From: CAYLRY01 sp964386535 | Lineage (GTDB): Bacteria; Chloroflexota; Dehalococcoidia; Dehalococcoidales; UBA3254 | Length of the DNA stretch: 64,000 bases | Reading direction: 5' to 3' | NCBI GenBank assembly: GCA_964386535.1 | Contig: CAYLRY010000008.1 | Coordinates: forward strand, 1 to 64,000 | In this document: piece after piece, positions 37,312 through 45,611 of the stretch | How the letters are laid out: every line of letters begins with the position of its first letter | Numbering within the stretch: the first letter of the stretch is position 1 | Translations under genes and position numbers: made by a program | The notes under the pieces: generated by a model | Told to the model about the DNA's origin: nothing | The model's input: the letters and a program-made list of their open reading frames with translations, nothing else | The model's database searches: none

Positions 37312-38169
37312 ATGGCTCAAGAATACTGGAAATGGCCGGAGTCCAGGTGGGCATCCGGTGATATTGATTGGGAAAAGGCAAAAGTAATTACAGCCGGAGT
37401 GGACGCCGGTGCAGTCAGCTCCCAGGTTGTCATAATGTGTGACGGTGAAGTTTTTGCTTATTCTAACCTGCGTACCGGTCCAAGAAGCCGAGAAAATGCC
37501 AGGCGGGCCATGGACAGTGCTCTGGAAGGAACAGGGATGAAGCTTAATAATATTGACACTATCGTAGCTACCGGTTATGGTAGTACAGGTGTATCCTTCG
37601 CTATGAAAGAGATTAACGAGACCATCTGTCATGCCCGGGGCGCCCGTTTCATGTTTGGTCCCCAGGTGAAGACTGTGTTTGATATGGGAGGACAGACCGC
37701 CAAGGCTATTAAACTCTACGGCTGGGACAGGATTGCTGATGTGGCTTTTAATGATAAATGCGCTGTGAGTATGGGATGGGGAATTGAAGTTCTGTCTGAC
37801 CTTATGCATGTACCTGTGACAGAGATGGGGGAAAGGTCACTGGCTGTTAAGCAGGATCCAGAACCGGTGAGCACCACCTGCTATGTCTTCGCCAATACCG
37901 AAGCCGTCGGTATGCTCCGTTCAGGCCTTTCAGAGAATGAAGTGCTTGCTTCATACCTTTTTGCAATAGCCTGGCGTTTACAAGGTCTGCTGGGACGCAT
38001 TAATCCGGAGAAGGAGTATGCTTTCACCGGCGGTATGGCCAAAAATCCAGGCATTGTGAAAAGGCTGGAAAGAGAAATGGGCATTACCGCCCTGAGTTCC
38101 AAGTATGATCCACAGTTGGCCGGGGCGATTGGAGCTGCATTATTGGCTTCGGAAGTTAAACAATATTAG
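37312..38169 (+). CDS. ATP-dependent activase subunit (BcrD-like)
   Basis: A 285-residue ASKHA ATPase, the usual BcrD size. An N-terminal extension (MAQEYWKWPESRW...) precedes TAGVDAGAVSSQVVIM. The cluster cysteines are C150 (NDKCAVSMG) and C190 (STTCYVFAN). CAVSMG departs from the CAAGTG norm, which supports a specialised subunit partnering the gene before it. A 237-base gap separates them. AGGAGG precedes the ATG. Together the pair would use ATP hydrolysis to push low-potential electrons from ferredoxin into the BcrBC-like component. Confidence 0.87.
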   Translation: MAQEYWKWPESRWASGDIDWEKAKVITAGVDAGAVSSQVVIMCDGEVFAYSNLRTGPRSRENARRAMDSALEGTGMKLNNIDTIVATGYGSTGVSFAMKEINETICHARGARFMFGPQVKTVFDMGGQTAKAIKLYGWDRIADVAFNDKCAVSMGWGIEVLSDLMHVPVTEMGERSLAVKQDPEPVSTTCYVFANTEAVGMLRSGLSENEVLASYLFAIAWRLQGLLGRINPEKEYAFTGGMAKNPGIVKRLEREMGITALSSKYDPQLAGAIGAALLASEVKQY

Positions 38170-38194
38170 AAAATTAAAATTAAGGATCTGCGAA

Positions 38195-39460
38195 ATGATA
38201 CGCTCCCCTGGTCAAAAGACTGTTACAGAGGGTATGCTGAGTCCGTACAGAGTCCTGGATCTGGCAGATGAAAAAGGGGTATTTTGCGGTAAAATCCTGA
38301 GTGATCTCGGCGCCGACGTGATTAAAATTGAAAGGCCCGGCGGGGATGCCATGCGCCGCCTGGGCCCTTTTTTTCATGATAGTCCTCATCCTGAAAAGAG
38401 CCTCTTCTGGATGGCCTATAATACCAATAAACGTGGAATTACTCTTAATATTGAAACCTCTGACGGCCGGAAAATCCTCAAACAATTGGTGAAAACAGCG
38501 GATATCATAGTAGAGTCCTTTTCTCCGGGATATCTGGAGAAATTGGGACTGGGATACACGGACCTGGAAAAAATAAACCCCTCGGTTATTCTGGTTTCCA
38601 TCTCCCCTTTCGGGCCAACTGGGCCTTATAAGGACTATAAAGCTCCGGATATCGTGGCCTGGGCCATGGGTGGGGAGATGGCTCCCTTCGGCGAAATAGA
38701 CCGTCCGCCGATCCGGATTGGTTACCATTCACAGGCGTATCTCAACGCAGGCGCTGACGCTGCTATGGGGGCTTTACTGGCGCTTTTTTCTCGCTCGAAT
38801 ACGGGGGAAGGGCAGCAGGTTGACGTTTCGATCCAGGAATCAGTAGTACACTCTACTGAGCATATTACCTCCCGCTGGGATCTGCTGAAATTTCTTCAAA
38901 ACCGGGTAAACGGAGCCGGCAATTATGGCCTTACCCTGACCAGAATCTGGCCCTGTAAGGACGGCTATGTCTCCTGGTTTTACTGGGAGGGTGTTATGTC
39001 TATCCCCACCAATGTTCCCCTGGTTAAATGGATGGAAAGTGAAGGTATGGCAGATGAGTTCATCCTGAAATATGATTGGAGCAAGTTCGGCCCTGAGACT
39101 ACTCGGGAAGAACTCGACCATATTGAAGCTATTACAGCCAAATTTTTTCTAGCTCACACTAAAGCCCAGCTTTTTGAAGGTTCAGTAAAAAGAAATGTCC
39201 AGGTCTATCCTGTCTCTACAGCCTCAGACATGCTAAACGATCCTCAGCTCATCTCCAGAAAGTTCTGGGTAGAGGTGGAGCATCCAGAACTGGGTACATC
39301 AATTACCTTTCCCGGAGCTTTTGCCGCCACTATAGAGGCAACTCCCCAAATATCGCGCCGTGCGCCGCTTATTGGTGAACACAATCAGGAAATTCTGGAA
39401 AAAGAACTGGGAATATCCCATGAACAAATATTGCTCTTAAAACAGGCAGGTGTGATTTAG
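38195..39460 (+). CDS. Class III (CaiB/BaiF) CoA-transferase with catalytic Asp
   Basis: About 421 residues. The ATG at 38195 has AAGGA eight bases upstream; an earlier in-frame start at 38105 would overlap the previous gene. DLADEKGVFCGKILSDLGADVIKIERP is the family N-terminus, and GPTGPYKDYKAPDIVAWAMGG carries the catalytic Asp (Frc Asp169 position). It transfers CoA between acids, sparing ATP for activation. Adjacent to a second CoA-transferase that lacks this Asp, it may form a heteromer with it. It presumably activates the acid used by the Bcr-like enzyme or recycles CoA from its product. Confidence 0.88.
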   Translation: MIRSPGQKTVTEGMLSPYRVLDLADEKGVFCGKILSDLGADVIKIERPGGDAMRRLGPFFHDSPHPEKSLFWMAYNTNKRGITLNIETSDGRKILKQLVKTADIIVESFSPGYLEKLGLGYTDLEKINPSVILVSISPFGPTGPYKDYKAPDIVAWAMGGEMAPFGEIDRPPIRIGYHSQAYLNAGADAAMGALLALFSRSNTGEGQQVDVSIQESVVHSTEHITSRWDLLKFLQNRVNGAGNYGLTLTRIWPCKDGYVSWFYWEGVMSIPTNVPLVKWMESEGMADEFILKYDWSKFGPETTREELDHIEAITAKFFLAHTKAQLFEGSVKRNVQVYPVSTASDMLNDPQLISRKFWVEVEHPELGTSITFPGAFAATIEATPQISRRAPLIGEHNQEILEKELGISHEQILLLKQAGVI

Positions 39461-39479
39461 CCCGTTAAGGAAGGAAGCT

Positions 39480-40664
39480 ATGCCTCCAAAATTATTAGAG
39501 GGTATAAAGGTAGTGGATTTTACCTGGCATCTCACGGGTCCTTTGACCACCAAGTTTTTATCCGATTGCGGGGCTGAAGTAATACATGTGGAGAGCCGGA
39601 AAAGGCCAGATATTCAGCGAGTTAACGATAGTAAAGGCAGTTTTAACCAGTATCATACCGGAAAGCTGGGCATCACTCTTAACCTGTCCATGCCTGCCGG
39701 ACTGGAACTGGCCAAACGTTTGATTGCCCGCGCGGATGTGGTGGTGGAAAATTTCTCCGGCGGGGCGATGGAAAGAATGGGGCTGGGATACGAAGTGCTT
39801 AAAAAAATAAAGCCTGATATTATCATGCTAAGTTCATGTATGCAGGGGCAAACCGGACCCCATGCCAGGCTTCCGGGGTCAGGGCATAAATTAACAGCCC
39901 TGTCAGGATTCAGCACCATTACCGGCTGGCCTGATCGCCTGCCGGGAAATATTTTGGCCTATACCGATTTTATCGGCCCCCGTTTTAATGTAATCGCCAT
40001 CCTGGCTGCCCTGGAATACCGGCGGCGTACCAGCAGAGGACAATACCTGGATATGTCACAATACGAAAACGCCATTCATTTCATGACGCCTCTGATACTG
40101 GATTATGTGGTAAATAAAAGACTAGCCGGACGACAGGGAAACCGGTGCGATTATGCCGCCCCTCATAATGCATATAAATGCCAGGGAGATGACCGCTGGT
40201 GTGTCATTGCTGTTTTTACAGATGAGGAGTGGCAGAGCTTATGCCAGGTGATCGGTAATCCTTCCTGGACTAAAGATCCGAAATTTGCTACTCTCCTGGG
40301 AAGGAAGCAAAATGAAGATGAACTTGACCGCCTTCTGGGAGAATGGACGATTTCCCGCTCCGCTGAAGAAGTAATGTCTTTAATGCAGGCCAGAGGCGTA
40401 GCCGCAGGTATAGTAGCTACTGGAGAAGACCTGATGGAGCGAGACCTCCAGCTTAAACACCGGCAGACATTCGTTAAGCTTGAGCACCCTGTAATAGGGG
40501 AATATCGCACCCAGACCGGACTGCATTGCACTTTATCCAAAACCAAAATTGATTTGAAACGCGCCCCTTTGCTGGGAGAGCATAATGAATATGTTTTTAA
40601 AGAAATTCTGGGTTTGCCGGATGAAGAATATAATAGCCTGGTAAATGGTGGGATTATCAACTGA
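39480..40664 (+). CDS. Class III CoA-transferase homologue lacking the catalytic Asp
   Basis: 394 residues, CaiB/BaiF fold: VVDFTWHLTGPLTTKFLSDCGAEVIHVES and GYEVLKKIKPDIIMLSSCMQGQTGPHARL. Where the neighbour has APDIVAW, this protein has GSGHKLTAL, so no Asp sits at the position that forms the acyl-anhydride/thioester in formyl-CoA transferase. A non-catalytic partner in a heteromer such as the benzylsuccinate BbsEF type is the simplest explanation. That comparison is from memory. It follows the Asp-containing gene by 19 bases with an AAGGAAGG site. Confidence 0.82.
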   Translation: MPPKLLEGIKVVDFTWHLTGPLTTKFLSDCGAEVIHVESRKRPDIQRVNDSKGSFNQYHTGKLGITLNLSMPAGLELAKRLIARADVVVENFSGGAMERMGLGYEVLKKIKPDIIMLSSCMQGQTGPHARLPGSGHKLTALSGFSTITGWPDRLPGNILAYTDFIGPRFNVIAILAALEYRRRTSRGQYLDMSQYENAIHFMTPLILDYVVNKRLAGRQGNRCDYAAPHNAYKCQGDDRWCVIAVFTDEEWQSLCQVIGNPSWTKDPKFATLLGRKQNEDELDRLLGEWTISRSAEEVMSLMQARGVAAGIVATGEDLMERDLQLKHRQTFVKLEHPVIGEYRTQTGLHCTLSKTKIDLKRAPLLGEHNEYVFKEILGLPDEEYNSLVNGGIIN

Positions 40665-40761
40665 CATTGCTGTAACATTATCTTCATTTTTCTTTTCTAG
40701 CCTCTATCTTAGATGCTAAATTCGCCCGTACAGCAAAAAAGCAAGGAGGGTATAGATTACC

Positions 40762-42081
40762 ATGACAGAAGCCAGGAAAATTCCCGTAGAGGATCAAAGA
40801 CTAATAGACATTGTTCAGAAAAAGCATGGCAAGAGCATCGAGGAGCTTCGCCATGAAAGAGAAAAGAGGCTCTGGGATGCCGTGGAGTTGAAAGTGCCTG
40901 ACAGGGTACCGGTAATATTCGGAGGCACATTCTTTGCCTGCAAGTATGCCGGCATTCCTTACTCGGCTGCCTATTATGATACTGCCGCCTGGAAGAACGC
41001 CTTTAAGAAAATGATCGTGGATATGGACCCGGATTCATACGGCTGGGAGCCACGAGAGTCGGGTTTAGCGCTCGAAGCTCTTGAGTCGAACTACACCCGC
41101 TGGCCCGGCGGACCTTTACCGCCGGATGTGCCTTTCCAGATCGCAGAGAAGGAATACATGAAGGCAGATGAGTACGACCTTTTCCTCACAGATCCTTCTG
41201 ACTATATGCTGCGGTATTTACTGCCCCGTGTTTATGACGCCTTACAGCCGCTGACCAAATTACCCCCCCTGATGGGCTTTGGTGCTAACTTGGAGCCGGT
41301 TGCCAGATTGCTGGTATCTCCGGAATTCGAACCGGTAATCAAGGCAATGAAAAAAGCCGGTGATGCTGAGGCGGAAAAGCAGCGGCTGATCAGTACCATG
41401 ACGGAAGAAATGGCTGATCTCGGGTTCCCCCTGCCGTTGAATCCTACCGGTGGGATTATACCCCCGTTCTCCAGCTTCAGCAACACTTTCCGCACTTTTA
41501 ACGGCGTGGTTATGGACATGTTCCGCCGGCCTGATAAACTCAAAGCAGCGCTGCAATTGATGCTCAACATTCGCATTGCCCGAGCCAAACCAGCCGTAAA
41601 ATCACTGGGACATCCCACACTGGGAAGCTCAGGAGAGGCGCACCGCGTTTCGGATGAATTCTTCTCTAACAAACAGTTCGAAGAATTTGTCTGGCCATAC
41701 TGGAAGCAGGCCATGGATAAGACCTATGAACTGGGATACGATATCATCTTCATGTTTTTTGAAGGAAAGCGTGATAAGCAGCTTCATTATTTTACCCAGT
41801 ACCCGAAGAGAAGTATGCTGATACGTTTTGCAGAAACCGATATTTTCCGGGCCAAGGAGATCCTGGGAGAAAAAGCCTGTATCATGGGCAATGTCCCTAT
41901 TACCATGCTCCAACTCGCGTCACCTTCTGTGGTGGAAGAATACTGTAAGAAGCTGATTACGCAGGTCGGGAAGAACGGCGGCTTTATCCTTAGGTGCTCT
42001 ACTGACTTCACACAGGAAGCCAAACCAGAGAATGTGAAAGCAATGATAGATTCGGTAGAAAAATACGGCCGGTACTATTGA
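40762..42081 (+). CDS. Uroporphyrinogen decarboxylase/MtaA-like protein
   Basis: A 439-residue URO-D superfamily barrel, longer than HemE (about 350). It has a polar N-terminal extension (IVQKKHGKSIEELRHEREKRLWDAVELKVPDRVPVIFG) typical of the methyltransferase-like branch. The C-terminal LIRFAETDIFRAKEILGEKACIMGNVPITMLQ and GGFILRCSTDF segments fit the MtaA/corrinoid branch (beta-barrel zinc/CoM side). It is probably not a haem enzyme. Related genes often sit with anaerobic aromatic or methyl-transfer genes. Its role in the Bcr-like operon is unknown. AAGGAGGG lies 12 bases before the ATG. Confidence 0.8.
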   Translation: MTEARKIPVEDQRLIDIVQKKHGKSIEELRHEREKRLWDAVELKVPDRVPVIFGGTFFACKYAGIPYSAAYYDTAAWKNAFKKMIVDMDPDSYGWEPRESGLALEALESNYTRWPGGPLPPDVPFQIAEKEYMKADEYDLFLTDPSDYMLRYLLPRVYDALQPLTKLPPLMGFGANLEPVARLLVSPEFEPVIKAMKKAGDAEAEKQRLISTMTEEMADLGFPLPLNPTGGIIPPFSSFSNTFRTFNGVVMDMFRRPDKLKAALQLMLNIRIARAKPAVKSLGHPTLGSSGEAHRVSDEFFSNKQFEEFVWPYWKQAMDKTYELGYDIIFMFFEGKRDKQLHYFTQYPKRSMLIRFAETDIFRAKEILGEKACIMGNVPITMLQLASPSVVEEYCKKLITQVGKNGGFILRCSTDFTQEAKPENVKAMIDSVEKYGRYY

Positions 42082-42154
42082 TTAATTCGTTCCTTTCCCA
42101 AAAATCAATTGATTTATTAGATTCGGACTGATAGAATATACCTAGAAAAAATAA

Positions 42155-42226
42155 GGGTGATGAAGCTCACCCAGGGTTGTCAGGATAAATCCCTGAACTG
42201 TCCATCAAAGCTGATAGCTTCTACTG
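42155..42226 (+). ncRNA. Fluoride (crcB-type) riboswitch-like aptamer, orphan
   Basis: GGGTGATGAAGCTCACCC at 42155-42172 and GCTGATAGCTTCTACTG at 42210-42226 match, with paired base changes, GGGCGAUGAGGCCCGCCC and GCUGAUGGCCUCUACUG of the Thermotoga fluoride riboswitch. P1 is GAAGC (42162-42166) with GCTTC (42217-42221). P2 is GGGTGA (42155-42160) with TCACCC (42167-42172). The P3 region is enlarged and its pairing unclear. The base after UGAU is A where G is conserved in the examples I know. A terminator that shares the P1 strand follows. No CrcB/Fluc or other plus-strand gene lies downstream. Confidence 0.65.
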
Positions 42227-42251
42227 GTTACTAACTAGTAGGAGCTTTTTT
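42216..42251 (+). terminator. Riboswitch-controlled intrinsic terminator
   Basis: AGCTTCTACT (42216-42225) pairs with AGTAGGAGCT (42237-42246), one G-U pair, followed by TTTTTT (42246-42251). It overlaps the 3' strand of P1, so ligand-bound aptamer would prevent termination, as in known fluoride ON switches. A 19-codon ORF starting at 42252 follows and is not a recognised gene. Confidence 0.82.
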
Positions 42252-42469
42252 ATGTCTACAACTCTAAAAATATGGGTGAAAGGGTATATTCAGCAAATAT
42301 TGAAACAGTGAAATAAAGTGTAAATAGAATTTTGAGCAGGTAAAACATATTAAGGTTAACTCTCGTCTTATGGAAGATGTAATGAATAATAGACTTCAGA
42401 ACAAACATAAGGCATGGTGTGGGTTATGAGTGGACTTGCTAACTTTACTACAATAGTGAACAGCAATGT

Positions 42470-42682
42470 CTAGAGCCGTCCAGGAGCTTCAACGGTACAA
42501 GCAAGCTCTCCGGTCTTGCCATAGGAACTCTTCTTGCCAGTTACTGTAATACATGTGATTACCTCGCCGTGCCTGATCGTGGATCTGTTGGAAAACGTCT
42601 CGCCGTATCCTTTAGTTACCTTGATCGATTCGCGTGTCAAGGCAGAAGGAATTATCCCCAGGTGAGCTTCATCACCGGACAT
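42470..42682 (-). CDS. Possible small protein (70 aa), low support
   Basis: An open frame of 70 codons beginning five bases after the stop of the MFS gene. It has no ribosome site at its start. The product is polar with a GETFSNRSTIRHGEVITCITVTGKKSSYGKTGEL stretch and no recognised domain. It could be a real gene translated by coupling, a remnant, or chance. The codon make-up is not distinctive. Confidence 0.3.
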   Translation of the reverse strand: MSGDEAHLGIIPSALTRESIKVTKGYGETFSNRSTIRHGEVITCITVTGKKSSYGKTGELACTVEAPGRL

Positions 42683-42687
42683 AGATA

Positions 42688-44100
42688 TTAATTTGATCGT
42701 CGAGTAAAAAACAACAACGCTATTGCAATTATTTCCATAATCACCGCGAAAACAAATATATAAACGATGGAGACTTCATAAAGGAACCCCATCGCAGTAC
42801 TTCCCAGAAATAATGATAAACCATAAAGCGTGTTGAAAATGCCATAAGCGCTACCCCTCCTTTCCATTGGGACCATATCGGCTATTGCTGCTCGCATAAT
42901 AGTCTCATGAATACCCATCACAGCACCCCATATCACTATAGCCCCCAGTATTAATCCGTAGGATTGTGAAAATCCCAGCAACGGAATAGGCATAGTCAAT
43001 ACAGGAACAGCTATTAAAACCTTCAAGCCTTTTTTATCATAGGTCTTGCCAATGATTAAGGCCACAATTGCGTCGACTCCCATAGCCACTGCATAAAGAA
43101 TCGGGATCTGAGCATCAGAAATGATTGCTTGAGCCTTTACATGGTAAGCGATAAGCTGAAAGCTGGCAAAACCTGTTCCGGCCAGAAGGACAAAAAAACC
43201 ATACAGCCAAAATACCCGGCCAAGTCTGGCTTTGGGGGGTTGTATATTGGTTTCGATTTTAGTTTCCAGCTTTTCTGGAACCGGAGCTTTCCGATTCGCA
43301 AATACCAGGGCCGCGACACATAGCACAACGGGTAACCAGAGTAAATTAAAGCCTGGCTGATAGGCCTGGCTCTCCAACAAAGCAAATGACAGGATAAGAG
43401 GGCCAATAATAGCTCCGACCTGATCCATCGCCTCATGAATCGCAAACGCCCAACCCCTGCCAATATTTTTCCCAGCGTAAGAGATTATTGTATCCCGTGC
43501 CGGGCTTCTAATAGCCTTGCCGATACGCTCTAAAATGAGAAGCAGCGCCGCAAGTTGCCAGCAACCTGCGAAGGCTAACAGGGGAATAGCTGCAATCAGG
43601 CCGTAGCCGATAAATGTCAGCGCCCAATAGGCTTTAGTGCGGTCTGCAAAATATCCTGAAACAATCCTTAACCCATATCCAAGAAACTCACCAGCCCCGG
43701 TAATAAGACCGACCATTGCGGCGCTGGCTCCTAACGTCGCTAGATAAGGACTGCTGATACTCCGGCCTCCTTCGTAGGCAATATCCCCAAACATGCTGAC
43801 GATACCGAGAAGCATAACAAGCTGGAATGCCGTCTTGCGATAGTCTTTCTTTTTTGATTGCCCGGAATTTACGTGGATTTCTTCTTGTTTCATGACGGTT
43901 GCTCTTTCAGAATCCTGCCATTCTATCTTAATTCCTAATGATTTTACACCTCGGCTGGCTAGGTATTTCAGTTCCATGGCAACTGATTCAGGAAGAATTA
44001 CCTCGGTCTCTTCGCCAAACTTAAAGGACTTATTCTCAAGTTTATCGATGATTTCTTTTAACCTGGTTAGCAGTTGGTCCCTTGAATATACTGCCTGAAT
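42688..44100 (-). CDS. MFS transporter with N-terminal amphi-Trp-like domain
   Basis: About 470 residues if started at the ATT at 44100. The MFS core (from about residue 80) has about 12 TM segments and a GKAIRSPARDTIISYAGKNIGRGWAFAIHEAMDQ segment of the fosmidomycin-resistance/PA3718-type subgroup. The frame stays open upstream of the first ATG (43977) and encodes YSRDQLLTRLKEIIDKLENKSFKFGEETEVILPES...LGIKIEW, an amphi-Trp-like fold ending in IKIEW. No ATG, GTG or TTG exists in this extension. The ATT has AAGGGGG eight bases before it. A start at 43977 or at the Met 84 bases inside (43893) remains possible. The substrate is unknown. Confidence 0.8.
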   Translation of the reverse strand: MQAVYSRDQLLTRLKEIIDKLENKSFKFGEETEVILPESVAMELKYLASRGVKSLGIKIEWQDSERATVMKQEEIHVNSGQSKKKDYRKTAFQLVMLLGIVSMFGDIAYEGGRSISSPYLATLGASAAMVGLITGAGEFLGYGLRIVSGYFADRTKAYWALTFIGYGLIAAIPLLAFAGCWQLAALLLILERIGKAIRSPARDTIISYAGKNIGRGWAFAIHEAMDQVGAIIGPLILSFALLESQAYQPGFNLLWLPVVLCVAALVFANRKAPVPEKLETKIETNIQPPKARLGRVFWLYGFFVLLAGTGFASFQLIAYHVKAQAIISDAQIPILYAVAMGVDAIVALIIGKTYDKKGLKVLIAVPVLTMPIPLLGFSQSYGLILGAIVIWGAVMGIHETIMRAAIADMVPMERRGSAYGIFNTLYGLSLFLGSTAMGFLYEVSIVYIFVFAVIMEIIAIALLFFTRRSN

Positions 44101-44269
44101 ATTTTGTTGACCCCCTTTTGCTTCTTCCTTAAGCTTTAGAATTGGGATAAGGTTTTGAGGGTATTTTTTGTATTATCGCTAGACAGCCTTTAAACTCTTT
44201 TGCCTTCAAAAAATATCTCCTCAATAATATTTGTTGGTATAAAAATAACAGTTGTTTATAATCATCGTC

Positions 44270-44534
44270 AAACTGGCGGACGGGGGAGGATTATCTCCGC
44301 GTGTTATCGAACAACTCAAAAAGAAAAAGAACCTTCCGCCATCTCTGGTTAATCCTGAAGTAAATGGAACAGATATGTGTTCCCGAAAGTCACTCTTGGA
44401 GATTAAATGAAAGGCATTACGAGGTTTTGCCGGGGTTTGATAAGGCCGAGACTAAGGCAAAAATAAAAAGCAGAACAGGTTTCGACCAGGAGAAGAAGCT
44501 ATTCCATTCAACCATCGGCATTAAAATAATCTAA
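44270..44534 (+). pseudogene. Degraded coding remnant with frame change
   Basis: Two adjoining plus-strand frames look protein-like: VKLADGGGLSPRVIEQLKKKK...CSRKSLLEIK, then, in another frame from about 44400, RLNERHYEVLPGFDKAETK...FHSTIGIKII. The join suggests a frameshift. No start codon with a good site is seen for the whole. The second part recalls the C-terminal end of AOR-type enzymes only faintly. Family not assigned. Confidence 0.35.
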
Positions 44535-44540
44535 ATTCAA

Positions 44541-45611
44541 TCATATAGTGATATTTTTTTCAAAGGCCCGGATTCTTTTCATCCTCAAGATAACGTGAAC
44601 ATCCTTACCGGTCTCCAAATTCATATCCTGGTAAATATGATGGGGTATTTCCGAGATCAATTTATTATTACCTATTTTAAGGTAGATTCTCATGGTATCA
44701 GTCCGGGGTACAATGTTAATTATTTTACCCATGAAGCTGTTTACCCCGGGTCCGCGAGGCTTGATTTCAGAAACGTAAATATGCCGGGGTAAAATGGCTA
44801 TTTTATGAATATTCTCGCCTTCATGCGGCACCATTATTTTCAATCCCTGACAGCCAACCTCCATAATGCCCTGCCCTGTATTTTTACTGTAATCACAATC
44901 CAGTATATTGGGAGCTCCTATGAAATCAGACACCCTTTCGTTGCAGGGGGAAAACAGCAGCTTTTCCGGCTCATCTACCTGCTCAATCTTACCGTCCATC
45001 ACAATCGCCAACCTATCAGCCATATTTACGGCTTCCATCAGGTCATGAGTAACATAAATAGTGGTAATGCCCAATCGTCTGTGAATCTGCTTTAATTCCG
45101 TTCTTAAATATTTAGAGGTCTGAGGATCCAGTGCACTGAACGGTTCATCCATGAGTAGTATTTGAGGGGAAGCAGCCAGAGCCCTGGCCAGTGCCACACG
45201 CTGCTTTTCACCGCCGCTTAAAGTGCGTGTATCTCGATCTAACAAATTAGTAATTGCAAACAGGTTAGCCATGGTAAGCGTCTTTTCCTGGACCTTTGCT
45301 TTGTCATACTTGCCCCTCTTCAATCCAAATTGAATATTTTCAGTGACATTAAGAAAAGGAAACAGAACATAGTCTTGTGGAACATAGCCTATTCTGCGTT
45401 CCTCAGGAGATAGGGATGTGATATTTTTCCCGTCAACACTGATTTCGCCTTTTTTAACCCTGTGTAACCCTGCCAGGCATTCTATAAATATGGTTTTACC
45501 TGCTCCTGAGGGCCCCAGGATTATAAAGTATTCCTGATCTTTGATGGAAAGGTTCAAATTTTTAAGAGAAAACCCACCTATTTGAATGGAAAGATTTTTT
45601 ATTTCTATCAT
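44541..45611 (-). CDS. Molybdate/tungstate ABC transporter ATPase (ModC/WtpC type)
   Basis: 356 residues. Walker A is GPSGAGKTI, the signature LSGGEKQRVALARAL, Walker B ILLMDEPFSALDP and the H-loop TIYVTHD. A C-terminal TOBE-like part (about 240-350, with IAILPRHIYVSEIKPRGPG and RTDTMRIYLKIGNNKL) is typical of metal-oxyanion ATPases. It is the third gene of a leftward modABC-like operon and overlaps the permease stop by four bases. Molybdate and tungstate transporters cannot be told apart from this alone; an AOR enzyme in the window favours tungstate as one use. Confidence 0.92.
   Translation of the reverse strand: MIEIKNLSIQIGGFSLKNLNLSIKDQEYFIILGPSGAGKTIFIECLAGLHRVKKGEISVDGKNITSLSPEERRIGYVPQDYVLFPFLNVTENIQFGLKRGKYDKAKVQEKTLTMANLFAITNLLDRDTRTLSGGEKQRVALARALAASPQILLMDEPFSALDPQTSKYLRTELKQIHRRLGITTIYVTHDLMEAVNMADRLAIVMDGKIEQVDEPEKLLFSPCNERVSDFIGAPNILDCDYSKNTGQGIMEVGCQGLKIMVPHEGENIHKIAILPRHIYVSEIKPRGPGVNSFMGKIINIVPRTDTMRIYLKIGNNKLISEIPHHIYQDMNLETGKDVHVILRMKRIRAFEKNITI

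Noticed and set aside
38180..38728. A 182-codon reverse frame across the first CoA-transferase
   Set aside because: It is opposite a well-supported CaiB/BaiF gene and has no protein features of its own.
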